Source of the DNA: Novosphingopyxis iocasae
GTDB lineage: Bacteria; Pseudomonadota; Alphaproteobacteria; Sphingomonadales; Sphingomonadaceae
Assembly: GCF_014334095.1 (NCBI RefSeq)
Contig: NZ_CP060495.1
Coordinates: 2,131,001-2,195,000 of the forward strand
Direction: 5' to 3'
DNA: 64,000 bases
Shown: piece after piece, positions 50,103 to 58,491 of the stretch
Numbering within the stretch: the first letter of the stretch is position 1
How the letters are laid out: the number at the start of each line of letters is the position of its first letter
Made by a program: the position numbers and the translations under genes
The notes under the pieces: model-generated
The model's database searches: none
The model's input: the letters and a program-made list of their open reading frames with translations, nothing else
What the model was told of the DNA's origin: nothing

Positions 50103-50798
50103 ATGAACAAGCCGCGCATGTTGCTGGTCGAGGACGATGAATCGCTCGCCGAACTGGTGCGCTGGCATTTCGAGCGCGAGGAGTTCGAGGTGCGCCACAC
50201 GCCCGATGGCGAGGAGGCACTGCTGCTGGCGCGCGAACAGACGCCTGATATCGTGCTCTTGGACTGGATGATCGAAAACCTCTCGGGGATCGAAGTCTGC
50301 CGCCAGCTCCGCAAGATCGAAACCACGGCCAATGTGCCGATCATCATGCTGACGGCGCGCGGCGAAGAAGATGATCGCATTCGCGGCTTCGAAATCGGCG
50401 CCGACGATTATGTGACCAAGCCCTTCTCCCCGCGCGAACTGGTGGCGCGGGTGAACGCCGTGCTGCGCCGCGTGCGTCCGGCGCTGGCGGGCGAGACGCT
50501 GAAGTTTGCCGATGTCGAGATGGACACGGTGGCCCACAAGGTCCGCCGCGGCGGCGAGACCGTGCCGCTCGGCCCGACCGAATACCGCCTGTTCAAGCAC
50601 TTTCTGGAGCATCCTGGCTGGGTGTTCAGCCGGGAGCGGCTGCTCGACAGCGTGTGGGGACATGACAGCGATATCGAACCGCGCACCGTGGACGTCCATA
50701 TCCGGCGGCTGCGCAAGGCACTGAACGCAGGGGGCCGGCCGGACCTGATCCGCACCGTCCGCTCGGCGGGTTATTCGCTGGATCAGGACGCCGCCTGA
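50103..50798 (+). CDS. phoB: Phosphate-regulon response regulator PhoB
   Basis: A 231-residue OmpR-family regulator. The receiver has EDDES at residues 10-14, the phosphoacceptor Asp54 in VLLDWMI, and Lys in VTKPFSP. The winged helix includes GPTEYRLFKHFLEHPGWVFS, and the recognition helix is RTVDVHIRRLRKAL followed by IRTVRSAGYSL. It lies 12 bp after phoU and ends the operon. Confidence 0.97.
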   Translation: MNKPRMLLVEDDESLAELVRWHFEREEFEVRHTPDGEEALLLAREQTPDIVLLDWMIENLSGIEVCRQLRKIETTANVPIIMLTARGEEDDRIRGFEIGADDYVTKPFSPRELVARVNAVLRRVRPALAGETLKFADVEMDTVAHKVRRGGETVPLGPTEYRLFKHFLEHPGWVFSRERLLDSVWGHDSDIEPRTVDVHIRRLRKALNAGGRPDLIRTVRSAGYSLDQDAA

Positions 50799-51118
50799 CC
50801 ACACGCGCCCCGGGCCCGTTGCATCCAGGACGGACCCGGTTTTGCGATCGGGCAGCCCTTGGGCGCGGCAGCATTGCTAGGCCGCGCAAAACCGCAATTC
50901 CCGGGGGCCGATCCCAAAGGCCAAACGGTGCCTCCAGCCTGAAAAACAGGCATATTTGTGTCCGCATTAACGATCCGGTCACCAGCACAGAATATGTCGA
51001 AAGCCACGGCCCCGCAGTCCGGGGACGACAGCCTAACCGTGAATCGGGAGGTGACTTTCCGGATGCCCGTCCGGGAAAAACCCTGCCGTTCGCGCATTGC
51101 AAATTCGGGGAGCGGCAG
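50799..51118. other. Intergenic region after phoB
   Basis: A 320-bp stretch. It contains a probable terminator at 50810-50844. The remainder has no supported gene and should hold the promoter of the response-regulator gene at 51119. A frame open into that gene from upstream looks random. Confidence 0.5.
50810..50844 (+). terminator. Probable terminator of the pst-pho operon
   Basis: CCGGGCCCG and CGGACCCGG form a 9-bp stem with one mismatch, followed by TTTTG. It begins 12 bp after the phoB stop. Confidence 0.55.
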
Positions 51119-51535
51119 GTGAAAACGGCACTTATCGTCGATGACAGCAGGATCATGCTGGAAATCCTGGAGGCAGAACTGTCTTCGGACGAGCTGACCG
51201 TGGTGCCCGCCGTCAGCGGTCCAGCCGCCCTCGAATGGCTGGAATCCAACCGCGCCGACATCGTCACCAGCGATATCAACATGCCCGAGATGGACGGCTT
51301 CACCTTCCTTGAACAGATGAAGCGCCGGTGCGAACCGACTTCCCCGCCTTTTCTAGTGATCTCCACCGAAGAGCGGCGCGGGCTCGCCGAAGAGGCGGTC
51401 GCCGACGATGCGATTGCTTGGATTACCAAGCCCTTTCCCTACGGCAGCCTGTCTGAGCTGATCCACCGCCATCTGGGTTGCGACGCCACCAGCGGAGCGG
51501 AGGGTGGCGCCGCCGATGGGGCCGTCCATGCGTAA
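51119..51535 (+). CDS. Response regulator, single receiver domain with short tail
   Basis: A 138-residue protein from the GTG at 51119, behind GGGGAGCGG. The receiver reads VKTALIVDDSRIMLEILEAE with DD at residues 8-9, the phosphoacceptor in IVTSDINMPEMDGFTF and Lys in WITKPFP. The ending (GAEGGAADGAVHA) is low complexity. It is a CheY-like protein without an output domain. No kinase gene is adjacent. Confidence 0.88.
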   Translation: MKTALIVDDSRIMLEILEAELSSDELTVVPAVSGPAALEWLESNRADIVTSDINMPEMDGFTFLEQMKRRCEPTSPPFLVISTEERRGLAEEAVADDAIAWITKPFPYGSLSELIHRHLGCDATSGAEGGAADGAVHA

Positions 51536-51863
51536 ACGCGCCGCCCCGTTGATCGCAAACGAGATGCGCCGGTCCGCCGACGATATCGAAGAACTCGGGA
51601 TGCGCCTTGCGGTCGACCGGCACATGGTGGTGCACCATCCCGCCGATATCCAGCTTTTCGACCTGCTCACGCAGCGGCTGCGCTGCCTCGCGGCGATCTG
51701 CGAGGCTCCGGATATGGTCCAGGCGGTGGAGGATTGCCCACTGGGCGATCTTTCCCGCAACATCACCAGCACGCTGACCGCGTGGGACAGTGGTGCGGGC
51801 GACCAGCCCGAGATCGCACCGCTTACGATCGCGCCGACGACGCTTACAGTCCGGGCACGCTGA
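51528..51863 (+). CDS. Small hypothetical protein overlapping the response regulator
   Basis: A 111-residue frame starting MRKRAAPLIANEMRRSADDI (an ATG at 51504 is also in frame). It overlaps the end of the response-regulator gene by 8 bp, which suggests coupling. The segment VDRHMVVHHPADIQLFDLLT then QRLRCLAAICEAP is helical and contains HH and Cys residues. No family is recognised. A partner of the receiver protein is the likeliest role. Confidence 0.6.
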   Translation: MRKRAAPLIANEMRRSADDIEELGMRLAVDRHMVVHHPADIQLFDLLTQRLRCLAAICEAPDMVQAVEDCPLGDLSRNITSTLTAWDSGAGDQPEIAPLTIAPTTLTVRAR

Positions 51864-52677
51864 TCTCGAACAGTGTGGGCCATAGCTTGCCCGTGACGAA
51901 CAGCCGCTTGCCCTTAGCATCCCAGGCGATACCGTTCAGCACCGCGTCGCGGTCCGTCTCCGCCACTTCGGCCACCAACGCTCGGCAATCGATCACCTGC
52001 GTGATCAGCCCTGTTTTCGCATCGATCTTGAGGATGAACGGCGTCTGCCAGACATTCGCCAGAATGGATCCGTTCACATATTCCAGCTCATTGAGCTGCG
52101 GGATGGCGCGGCCGTCCGGCATGTGAACCAACAACGTGCCGCGCTCGGTAAAGCTGGACGGATCCATGAAGCGCAGGATCGGCGATCCATCGCTCATGAT
52201 CAGTGCATCGTCACCCGTGGTCAGGCCCCACCCCTCGCCATCATAACGAAAATTGCCCTTGGGCCGGAAGTCCTTCAGCGCCCAGCGGTGCGCGACGCCC
52301 GCCTGCCAGGTGAGGCTGACAAGCTCATCCTTCCACAGCGTCAGCCCCTCGCCGAACTCCTGTGGCGGAATGGCGACGCTCTGCAGCACCTTGCCGTCCT
52401 CCAGCCGCACCTTGCGAATGGTGGATTGCTCCAGCTGCCCGGTGCTCTCGTACAAGGTGCCGTCGTGCCACAGCAGCCCCTGCGTGAAAGCGCCCGGATC
52501 ATGCGGGAAGCGCGCCACAATCGTCGGGGCGACGACGGGCGGGGCCTGCACCGGCGCGGCAGCCTCGGTGGTCTCCGCGGCTTGGGTGGACGCAGTGCCA
52601 CGGGCATCGGGTTCGGCAAGGGCGCAGCCGTGAAAGGCGAAGGCTGCAATCAGCAGCAAAAGGAGCGGACGCTTCAT
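51844..52677 (-). CDS. Glutaminyl-peptide cyclotransferase-like beta-propeller protein
   Basis: A 277-residue protein. MKRPLLLLLIAAFAFHGCAL has a signal peptide with a possible lipobox (FHGC). The propeller reads FPHDPGAFTQGLLWHDGTLY, STGQLEQSTIRKV, FGEGLTLWKDELVSLTWQAG and LNGIAWDAKGKRLFVTGKLW. This matches the plant-type and bacterial glutaminyl cyclases, which form N-terminal pyroglutamate. It is exported; the substrate is unknown. Confidence 0.93.
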   Translation of the reverse strand: MKRPLLLLLIAAFAFHGCALAEPDARGTASTQAAETTEAAAPVQAPPVVAPTIVARFPHDPGAFTQGLLWHDGTLYESTGQLEQSTIRKVRLEDGKVLQSVAIPPQEFGEGLTLWKDELVSLTWQAGVAHRWALKDFRPKGNFRYDGEGWGLTTGDDALIMSDGSPILRFMDPSSFTERGTLLVHMPDGRAIPQLNELEYVNGSILANVWQTPFILKIDAKTGLITQVIDCRALVAEVAETDRDAVLNGIAWDAKGKRLFVTGKLWPTLFEISVPGL

Positions 52678-52763
52678 GCGCGCGATCATGCCGCGCGCTT
52701 GCCTCCGCGACAATCGCAATTGCGGCTGGCCGCGCCGCGCTTGCGCCGTTCGTGCGGGCAGCG

Positions 52764-54173
52764 TCAGAACACGATCTGCGCGCGTGCCCCGATTTCGTCC
52801 ACCGCATAGTCCCTGTTGCCGCTCGCCGTCGGGATGATGGCATCGCGGTACACCAGATGGCCGTAAGTCATCATGAAGCGCACATAATCGATCGGCGTCC
52901 AGATCAGCGAGGCTTCATACCCGTCCTGTGTGCCGCCCAGGATCGGCCCGTCATTGAGCCGCAGCCCGTCATAGCGCACCGCAGCCTGGATCGCGCCGAT
53001 GCCGCCCTCGCTCACCGGATCGCTCACCTTCACGCCCTTGAAGATGCCGTTCTTGTACGGCCGGGTGTCATTCGTGAGGAACATGCCCAACTCGACCGAG
53101 CTGCCGAAGAAGGTGGGATCGAAACCGGTATCGGCGTTCACATGCTGCCAGAAGCCTTCCGCCTCGGCCCAGAAGCGACCGCGGACCGCCGCCAGCTCCA
53201 GACCGTAGCCGAAGGTGTTGTCGGCCAGCAGCAGCGGCGTGCCGATGAAGCGCACATCGGTGGTATGGACCAGCGGTCGCTGGCGATAGATCACGCGCTG
53301 CGGCAGGGAGCCGGGATCGTGATAATGCAGCGATCCGCCGAAATGCAGCTGGGTGCGGCCGATCTTCGGCGCATAGACCAGCCGCCCGTCGCCGCCGATC
53401 GCATCATTCGCATCGTCGAACAGATCTTCGACATTGGCGGTGAAGACACCGGCCTGCGCGATCAGCGGGCCGTCGAGATATTGCACGGACGCCCCGACGC
53501 GGCGAACGAAGTCGAAGGCATCGGTAAAGGCTGCGCGCTCGATGAAGCTGGTATCGTTGGAACTGGTCAGCTCCTCCAGGCCCTGGAAGCCGTTATGCTG
53601 ACCCACGGTAAAGACCGCCTTGCCCGCTTCATATTCCATGAAAGCGTCGGTGACGACGATCTCACCGTTCGCGAAGTCCACCTCCATCTTGTAGCCGAAA
53701 CCGCCGGGCATCGTGCCCTCGACGCCAAGGCGCGCGCGGCGCAGTTCGTTGGAGAAGCCCAGCCCCGGATCGCTGATGCCGTCCGGCGAGCCGACATAGG
53801 CGGCATCGTACATGATGCGCCCGCGCGGTTTGAAGCTCCAGCCATCGGCACCGCTGATCTGCGGCGCGCCTTTCCAGCTTATCTTGGTCCCGGCAGGCAC
53901 GGCGGGAGTGGCAGGCGAAGGCGCGGCGGCGACCACCGGGGCCGCGGCAACGGCACGCGTTTCGGGCGGAGCGGCGACAGGCACAGCGCCATCCGCACCG
54001 TCCGGCTCGGCCGCATTCAAGCGCGCCTCCAGCGCTGCCAACCGCGCCTTGAGTTCGGCAACCTCAGCCCGCAGCGCTTCGGTTTCGCCTTGCGGCGTCT
54101 GCGCCGCAGCCGGAACTGCCATCAGCAGACCGAAGCCGACAACACCCGCCCCCAGAAATTTGCGCATTCCCAT
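52764..54173 (-). CDS. Phosphate-selective porin, OprO/OprP type
   Basis: A 469-residue outer-membrane protein. A signal peptide (MGMRKFLGAGVVGFGLLMAV, cut after AAAQ) is followed by a coiled-coil segment (GETEALRAEVAELKARLAAL) and an Ala/Pro/Val-rich linker. The barrel includes RGRIMYDAAYVGSPDG, ELRRARLGVEGTMPGGFGYK and ends RAQIVF. This is the OprP/OprO porin family; with a Pho-like box upstream and the pst-pho operon near, phosphate or polyphosphate uptake is likely. Confidence 0.92.
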   Translation of the reverse strand: MGMRKFLGAGVVGFGLLMAVPAAAQTPQGETEALRAEVAELKARLAALEARLNAAEPDGADGAVPVAAPPETRAVAAAPVVAAAPSPATPAVPAGTKISWKGAPQISGADGWSFKPRGRIMYDAAYVGSPDGISDPGLGFSNELRRARLGVEGTMPGGFGYKMEVDFANGEIVVTDAFMEYEAGKAVFTVGQHNGFQGLEELTSSNDTSFIERAAFTDAFDFVRRVGASVQYLDGPLIAQAGVFTANVEDLFDDANDAIGGDGRLVYAPKIGRTQLHFGGSLHYHDPGSLPQRVIYRQRPLVHTTDVRFIGTPLLLADNTFGYGLELAAVRGRFWAEAEGFWQHVNADTGFDPTFFGSSVELGMFLTNDTRPYKNGIFKGVKVSDPVSEGGIGAIQAAVRYDGLRLNDGPILGGTQDGYEASLIWTPIDYVRFMMTYGHLVYRDAIIPTASGNRDYAVDEIGARAQIVF

Positions 54174-54242
54174 ATTCCCTGAACCCGACTCCGCCGCCGG
54201 GAATAGGGCTGGGCTTCACCATTGCAAAGCCGTGATAGGAAA

Positions 54243-54260
54243 AAGACCGATATATGACCG
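54243..54260 (-). promoter_or_regulatory. Pho-box-like sequence upstream of the porin
   Basis: On the minus strand CGGTCATATATCGGTCTT matches two CTGTCAT-type repeats 11 bp apart, about 70 bp before the porin start. It parallels the box before pstS. Confidence 0.6.
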
Positions 54261-54300
54261 TCCGGCAGGGGCCGCAGAACGCTCGATTTCGTGCAGCGAG

Positions 54301-56397
54301 CTACCAGATCCGTACGCGTTGATCGGGCGCAAGATACAGCTTGTCGCCGGGCTTCACGTCGAACGCCTTGTACCAGGCATCAAGGTTTCGCACGGTGAGC
54401 GCGCGATATTGCCCGGGCGCGTGCCCATCGGTCGCGATGCGCTGGCGCAGCGCCTCCTCGCGCATCTTGGTGCGCCAGCTTTGCGCATAAGCGATGAAGA
54501 AGCGCTGATCACCCGTGAAGCCGTCGATCACGGGCGCTTCCTTACCGTTGAGCGAAGCACGATAGGCATCATAGGCCGCCTGCAGCCCGGCAACGTCGGC
54601 GATATTCTCACCCAACGTCAGCTTGCCGTTCACATTCACCCCCGGAAACGGCGAATAGGCATCATATTGGTTGGCGAGCGCCGCGCCCTGCTGCTGGAAG
54701 CGTTTCAGATCTGCCTCGGTCCACCAGTCGCGCAGCTTGCCCTCCGCATCGAAAGCGGCGCCATTATTATCGAAACTGTGGCTGATCTCATGCCCGATCA
54801 CCGCGCCGATCGAGCCGTAATTGGACGCCGCATCCGCCTTCGGATCGAAAAAAGGCGGCTCCAGGATCGCCGCCGGAAAGTTCAGCGCATTCTGCACCGG
54901 CAGGTTCACCGCGTTGACCGTCTGCGGCGTCATCCACCATTCGTTCTTGTCGAACGGCTGGCCGATCTTGGACAGTCGGTGGCGGTATTCCGCCATTTCT
55001 CCGCCGATCTCGTCGGCATAGGCGTTGGTGTTCGAAAGCTCGAACCCCGCATAATCGCGCCAGCTGTCGGGATAGCCCACGCCCACCTTTAGCGATTCGA
55101 TCTTCGCGAGCGCTTCCGCCTTTGTTTCGGGCGCCATCCAGTCGATTTTCTGCACCCGGCTGCGGAAGGCGGCGATGATATTGCTTACCATCCCATTCAC
55201 CTGCCGCTTTGCCGAGGCGGGGAAATATTTCTCGACATAGAGCTTGCCCACCGCATCGCCGAGATAGCTGTTCACTGCGGCCAGCGCGCGCTTGTCGCGC
55301 GGCTGCTGTTCGGGCGTGCCGTTCAGCTGCGTGCCGTAGAAGGCGAAGTGATCCTGATCGATCGTGCTGGGCAGCACGTCCGCATGCGCATTGATCTGGT
55401 GGAAAACCAGCCAGTCCTTCCAGCTCTGCAGCGGCTCGCTGGCGACAAGTTTCGACAGCCGAGAAATGGCGGGCGCGTGATAGGCGGCGAATTTCAACTG
55501 GTTGGAAAGCTGCGCCGCGCTGAAGAACGCGTTCCAGTCGATTCCCGGTGCCTGCTTTTCAAAATCGCCGCGGCTCCAGATCGTCGCGCTACCAGCGAAA
55601 TCCTCGCTCTGCGCGCGCGTTTCATGCGCCCGTGCGATCTTGGTCTCCAGCGCGAAGATGCGGTCCGCCCGCGCCGCGGCATCGGAAATTCCGGCATCGC
55701 TCAGCAGTTTCTGGATATAGGCCTTGTACGCATCCCGGATCGCCACCTTGTCGGGATCGGTCGACAGATAATATTCGCGTTCCGGCAGGCCCAGCCCGCC
55801 CTGCAGCAGATAGGGCAGCACTTCGCCCGGCGTCGATAGCCCCTGCGTCACGAACAGGCCGAACAGATTTTCGGTCTGGAAATCGGTGGCGTTGAGCGGA
55901 TCGACATCGGCGCGCAAGTTTCCGCCCAGCGTTTCGGATAATTGCTGCTTATCCTCGATCGCGGCATAACGCTGCAGATCGGGCTGGATCGGGCGCATCC
56001 CCGCGCTGTTGATCGCGTTCACGTCCATATAAGCGTGGTAGAATTTCGCGATCCGGCTGGCGTCGGAGCCGGCCATCGGCTTGGACTGCACGATTTCCTC
56101 GATCAGCGCCTTGTTGCGCTTCTCCGCCTCATTGAACACTTCCAGAAACACGCCGGTGCTGGAGCGGTCGGCCGGGATTTTCGCGGTCTTCTGCCAGGTG
56201 CCGTTGGCATATTCGTAGAAATTGTCGCCCGGGTTCACTTTGGTGTTCGTGCCGGCCAGATCGATACCGATTTCGGTGCCCGCCGGTGTCGTCGCTTCCG
56301 CCTTCGGCCCTTGCTTGTCGGGCTGCATCGAGCAGGCGGGCAAGCCTGCAAAAGTGGTGGCGGACAGAAGCAGCGCGGCGATCAGGCGGCGGTTCAT
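54301..56397 (-). CDS. M13 family metalloendopeptidase (neprilysin-like)
   Basis: A 698-residue protein from the ATG at 56397. MNRRLIAALLLSATTFAGLP ends in a possible lipobox (LPAC), so it is exported and perhaps lipid-anchored. Zinc residues are HEISH in GAVIGHEISHSFDNNG and Glu in LGENIADVAG. NAVNLPVQNALNFPAAILEP matches the substrate-binding NAxxxP region, and the final VRIW is the usual Cys-free end of bacterial members. All catalytic motifs are intact. Confidence 0.96.
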   Translation of the reverse strand: MNRRLIAALLLSATTFAGLPACSMQPDKQGPKAEATTPAGTEIGIDLAGTNTKVNPGDNFYEYANGTWQKTAKIPADRSSTGVFLEVFNEAEKRNKALIEEIVQSKPMAGSDASRIAKFYHAYMDVNAINSAGMRPIQPDLQRYAAIEDKQQLSETLGGNLRADVDPLNATDFQTENLFGLFVTQGLSTPGEVLPYLLQGGLGLPEREYYLSTDPDKVAIRDAYKAYIQKLLSDAGISDAAARADRIFALETKIARAHETRAQSEDFAGSATIWSRGDFEKQAPGIDWNAFFSAAQLSNQLKFAAYHAPAISRLSKLVASEPLQSWKDWLVFHQINAHADVLPSTIDQDHFAFYGTQLNGTPEQQPRDKRALAAVNSYLGDAVGKLYVEKYFPASAKRQVNGMVSNIIAAFRSRVQKIDWMAPETKAEALAKIESLKVGVGYPDSWRDYAGFELSNTNAYADEIGGEMAEYRHRLSKIGQPFDKNEWWMTPQTVNAVNLPVQNALNFPAAILEPPFFDPKADAASNYGSIGAVIGHEISHSFDNNGAAFDAEGKLRDWWTEADLKRFQQQGAALANQYDAYSPFPGVNVNGKLTLGENIADVAGLQAAYDAYRASLNGKEAPVIDGFTGDQRFFIAYAQSWRTKMREEALRQRIATDGHAPGQYRALTVRNLDAWYKAFDVKPGDKLYLAPDQRVRIW

Positions 56398-56591
56398 GAA
56401 GGGGCGATCTTTCGTGGCTGGGTGATGGGGACGATATAGGTTTACGTTGGGGAAGGCGGAAGCGAGAACCCGGCGAAATTTTGTTGCGCGCGGCTTTTCA
56501 TGGGAGCGCCTGCCCGCTAACCCCGTTGGGCGATAAGAGGAGAGACGATGCCGCACGCTTCTAAGCCGCACATTTGCATGGAGCCTGAACG

Positions 56592-58208
56592 ATGAGCGCG
56601 CCGGTGCTGACCAGCATGGTCGACCGCGATGGAGAGGCGTTCAAGGCCAATGCCGCGCATAACCGCGCGCTCGTGGAGCAGCTGCGCGCCGATGTCGCCA
56701 AGGCGGCGAAGGGCGGATCGGAAGGAAGCCGTCAGCGCCATGTGGACCGCGGCAAGCTGCTTCCGCGCGACCGCGTGGAGCGGCTGCTCGATCCCGGCTC
56801 GCCCTTCCTGGAAATCGGCCAGCTTGCCGCCAACGGGCTTTACGGCAAGGATGATATTCCAGGCGCCGGGGTGATCGCGGGCATCGGCCATGTCTCGGGC
56901 CGCCAGTGTATGATCGTGTGCAACGACGCCACGGTAAAGGGCGGCACCTATTATCCGATGACGGTGAAGAAGCATCTGCGCGCGCAGGAGATTGCGGAGG
57001 CCAACCGTCTGCCGTGCATCTACCTTGTCGACAGCGGCGGCGCGAACCTGCCGCATCAGGCGGAGGTGTTTCCGGACCGTGACCATTTCGGCCGCATCTT
57101 CTACAACCAAGCGCAGATGAGCAGCCAGGGCATCGCCCAGATCGCCTGCGTGATGGGCAGCTGCACCGCCGGCGGCGCCTATGTGCCCGCCATGGCGGAC
57201 GAGAGCGTGATCGTTCGGAATCAGGGCACCATCTTCCTCGGCGGCCCGCCGCTGGTAAAGGCCGCCACGGGCGAGGAAATCAGCGCCGAAGATCTGGGCG
57301 GCGGAGACCTGCACGGGCGCAAATCCGGCGTGGTCGATCATGTCGCGGAAAACGACGAACATGCGCTCACCATCGTGCGCGATATCGTCAGCACCCTGCC
57401 CCCACAGCCCGATCTGATGGGATCGGGATCGCTCAACCTGCGCGATCCGCGTCCGCCCAAGTTCGACGCCGAAGAGCTGTACGGCATCGTGCCGCAGGAC
57501 GTGCGCCAGCCCTATGACGTCCATGAAATCATCGCGCGTCTGGTCGACGGCAGCGAGTTTCAGGAGTTCAAGGCGCTCTACGGCGAAACGCTCGTCTGCG
57601 GCTTCGCGCATATCCACGGAATGCCGGTCGCGATCCTCGCCAATAACGGCATCCTGTTCTCCGAAAGCGCGGTAAAGGGCGCGCATTTCATCGAACTGGC
57701 CTGCCAGCGGCGCATTCCGCTCCTGTTCCTGCAGAACATCTCCGGCTTCATGGTCGGCGGGAAATATGAGGCGGAGGGCATCGCCAAACATGGTGCAAAA
57801 CTCGTCACCGCCGTCGCCACCGCCAGCGTTCCGAAGGTCACCATCCTGATCGGCGGCAGCTTCGGCGCGGGCAATTACGGCATGAGCGGCCGGGCTTACT
57901 CCCCCCGCTTCCTGTTCAGCTGGCCGAACTCTCGCATCTCGGTGATGGGCGGCGAACAGGCCGCCTCCGTGCTCGCCACAGTGCACCGCGACGCGGACTC
58001 CTGGAGCGAGGAAGAGGCCGAAGCCTTCAAGGCGCCCATCCGCGAGAAATACGAAGAAGAGGGCCACCCTTATTACGCCACCGCCCGCGGCTGGGACGAC
58101 GGCATCATCGACCCCGCCCAGACGCGCGACGTACTCGGTCTGGCGTTCGCAGCGTGCCTGAACGCGCCGGTGCCTGAGAAGCCGCAATTCGGCGTGTTCC
58201 GGATGTGA
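56592..58208 (+). CDS. mccB: Methylcrotonoyl-CoA carboxylase carboxyltransferase subunit
   Basis: A 538-residue carboxyltransferase of the leucine-degradation enzyme. It begins [20 protein letters not shown] and contains [52 protein letters not shown], and the C-terminal [20 protein letters not shown] then [12 protein letters not shown]. These match MCC beta better than propionyl-CoA carboxylase beta. The alpha subunit lies 283 bp downstream, after a decayed repeat element. Confidence 0.94.
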   Translation: MSAPVLTSMVDRDGEAFKANAAHNRALVEQLRADVAKAAKGGSEGSRQRHVDRGKLLPRDRVERLLDPGSPFLEIGQLAANGLYGKDDIPGAGVIAGIGHVSGRQCMIVCNDATVKGGTYYPMTVKKHLRAQEIAEANRLPCIYLVDSGGANLPHQAEVFPDRDHFGRIFYNQAQMSSQGIAQIACVMGSCTAGGAYVPAMADESVIVRNQGTIFLGGPPLVKAATGEEISAEDLGGGDLHGRKSGVVDHVAENDEHALTIVRDIVSTLPPQPDLMGSGSLNLRDPRPPKFDAEELYGIVPQDVRQPYDVHEIIARLVDGSEFQEFKALYGETLVCGFAHIHGMPVAILANNGILFSESAVKGAHFIELACQRRIPLLFLQNISGFMVGGKYEAEGIAKHGAKLVTAVATASVPKVTILIGGSFGAGNYGMSGRAYSPRFLFSWPNSRISVMGGEQAASVLATVHRDADSWSEEEAEAFKAPIREKYEEEGHPYYATARGWDDGIIDPAQTRDVLGLAFAACLNAPVPEKPQFGVFRM

Positions 58209-58226
58209 TGCAAGAAATGCGCTTCT

Positions 58227-58287
58227 CCTCAATCCTCCCCGGAACAGGGAGGAGGGCCATCCAACATCGGCGGATGGTGGAGGGGAA
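58227..58287 (+). repeat. Left inverted repeat flanking the DUF559 remnant
   Basis: Begins CCTCAATCCTCCCCGGAACA and ends GGCGGATGGTGGAGGGGAAT. It matches the reverse complement of 58426-58484 with scattered mismatches. Confidence 0.75.
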
Positions 58288-58426
58288 TGCGCGCCTGGGC
58301 TTCGGTCTTGGAGCCGCCCCGTCGTTTTCTCAATTGGCGCCACAGCAGCACTTCCGGCAAACTTATCGCTCGGCGGAGTTTCCGCGCGTTCGCGATTGTT
58401 CTTCGTGGCCGAGAAAGCATCGCCAA
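58229..58426 (-). pseudogene. DUF559 endonuclease-domain remnant
   Basis: A short frame whose readable part is RRTIANARKLRRAISLPEVL then LWRQLRKRRGG, the unmistakable N-terminus of DUF559 (Vsr/REase-like fold) proteins, which are normally about 110-130 residues. After some 35 residues the frame runs into the flanking repeat and the catalytic half is missing. It is bounded by inverted repeats and lies between mccB and mccA, so it looks like an internally deleted mobile or repeat-borne unit. Confidence 0.8.
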
Positions 58427-58484
58427 CTCCCCTCCACCACCGCTTCGCGGCGGACCCCCTCCCCGTCCCGGGGAGGATTTGAGG
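58426..58484 (-). repeat. Right inverted repeat flanking the DUF559 remnant
   Basis: Reads ACTCCCCTCCACCACCGCTT at the inner end and CCCGGGGAGGATTTGAGG at the outer end, inverted relative to 58227-58287. The outer end is 7 bp from the mccA start codon. Confidence 0.75.
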
Positions 58485-58491
58485 TAACCTT

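Noticed and set aside
48441-50804. 787-codon minus-strand open frame over pstB-phoU-phoB
   Set aside because: Antisense to three well-supported genes; no motif and no start signal.
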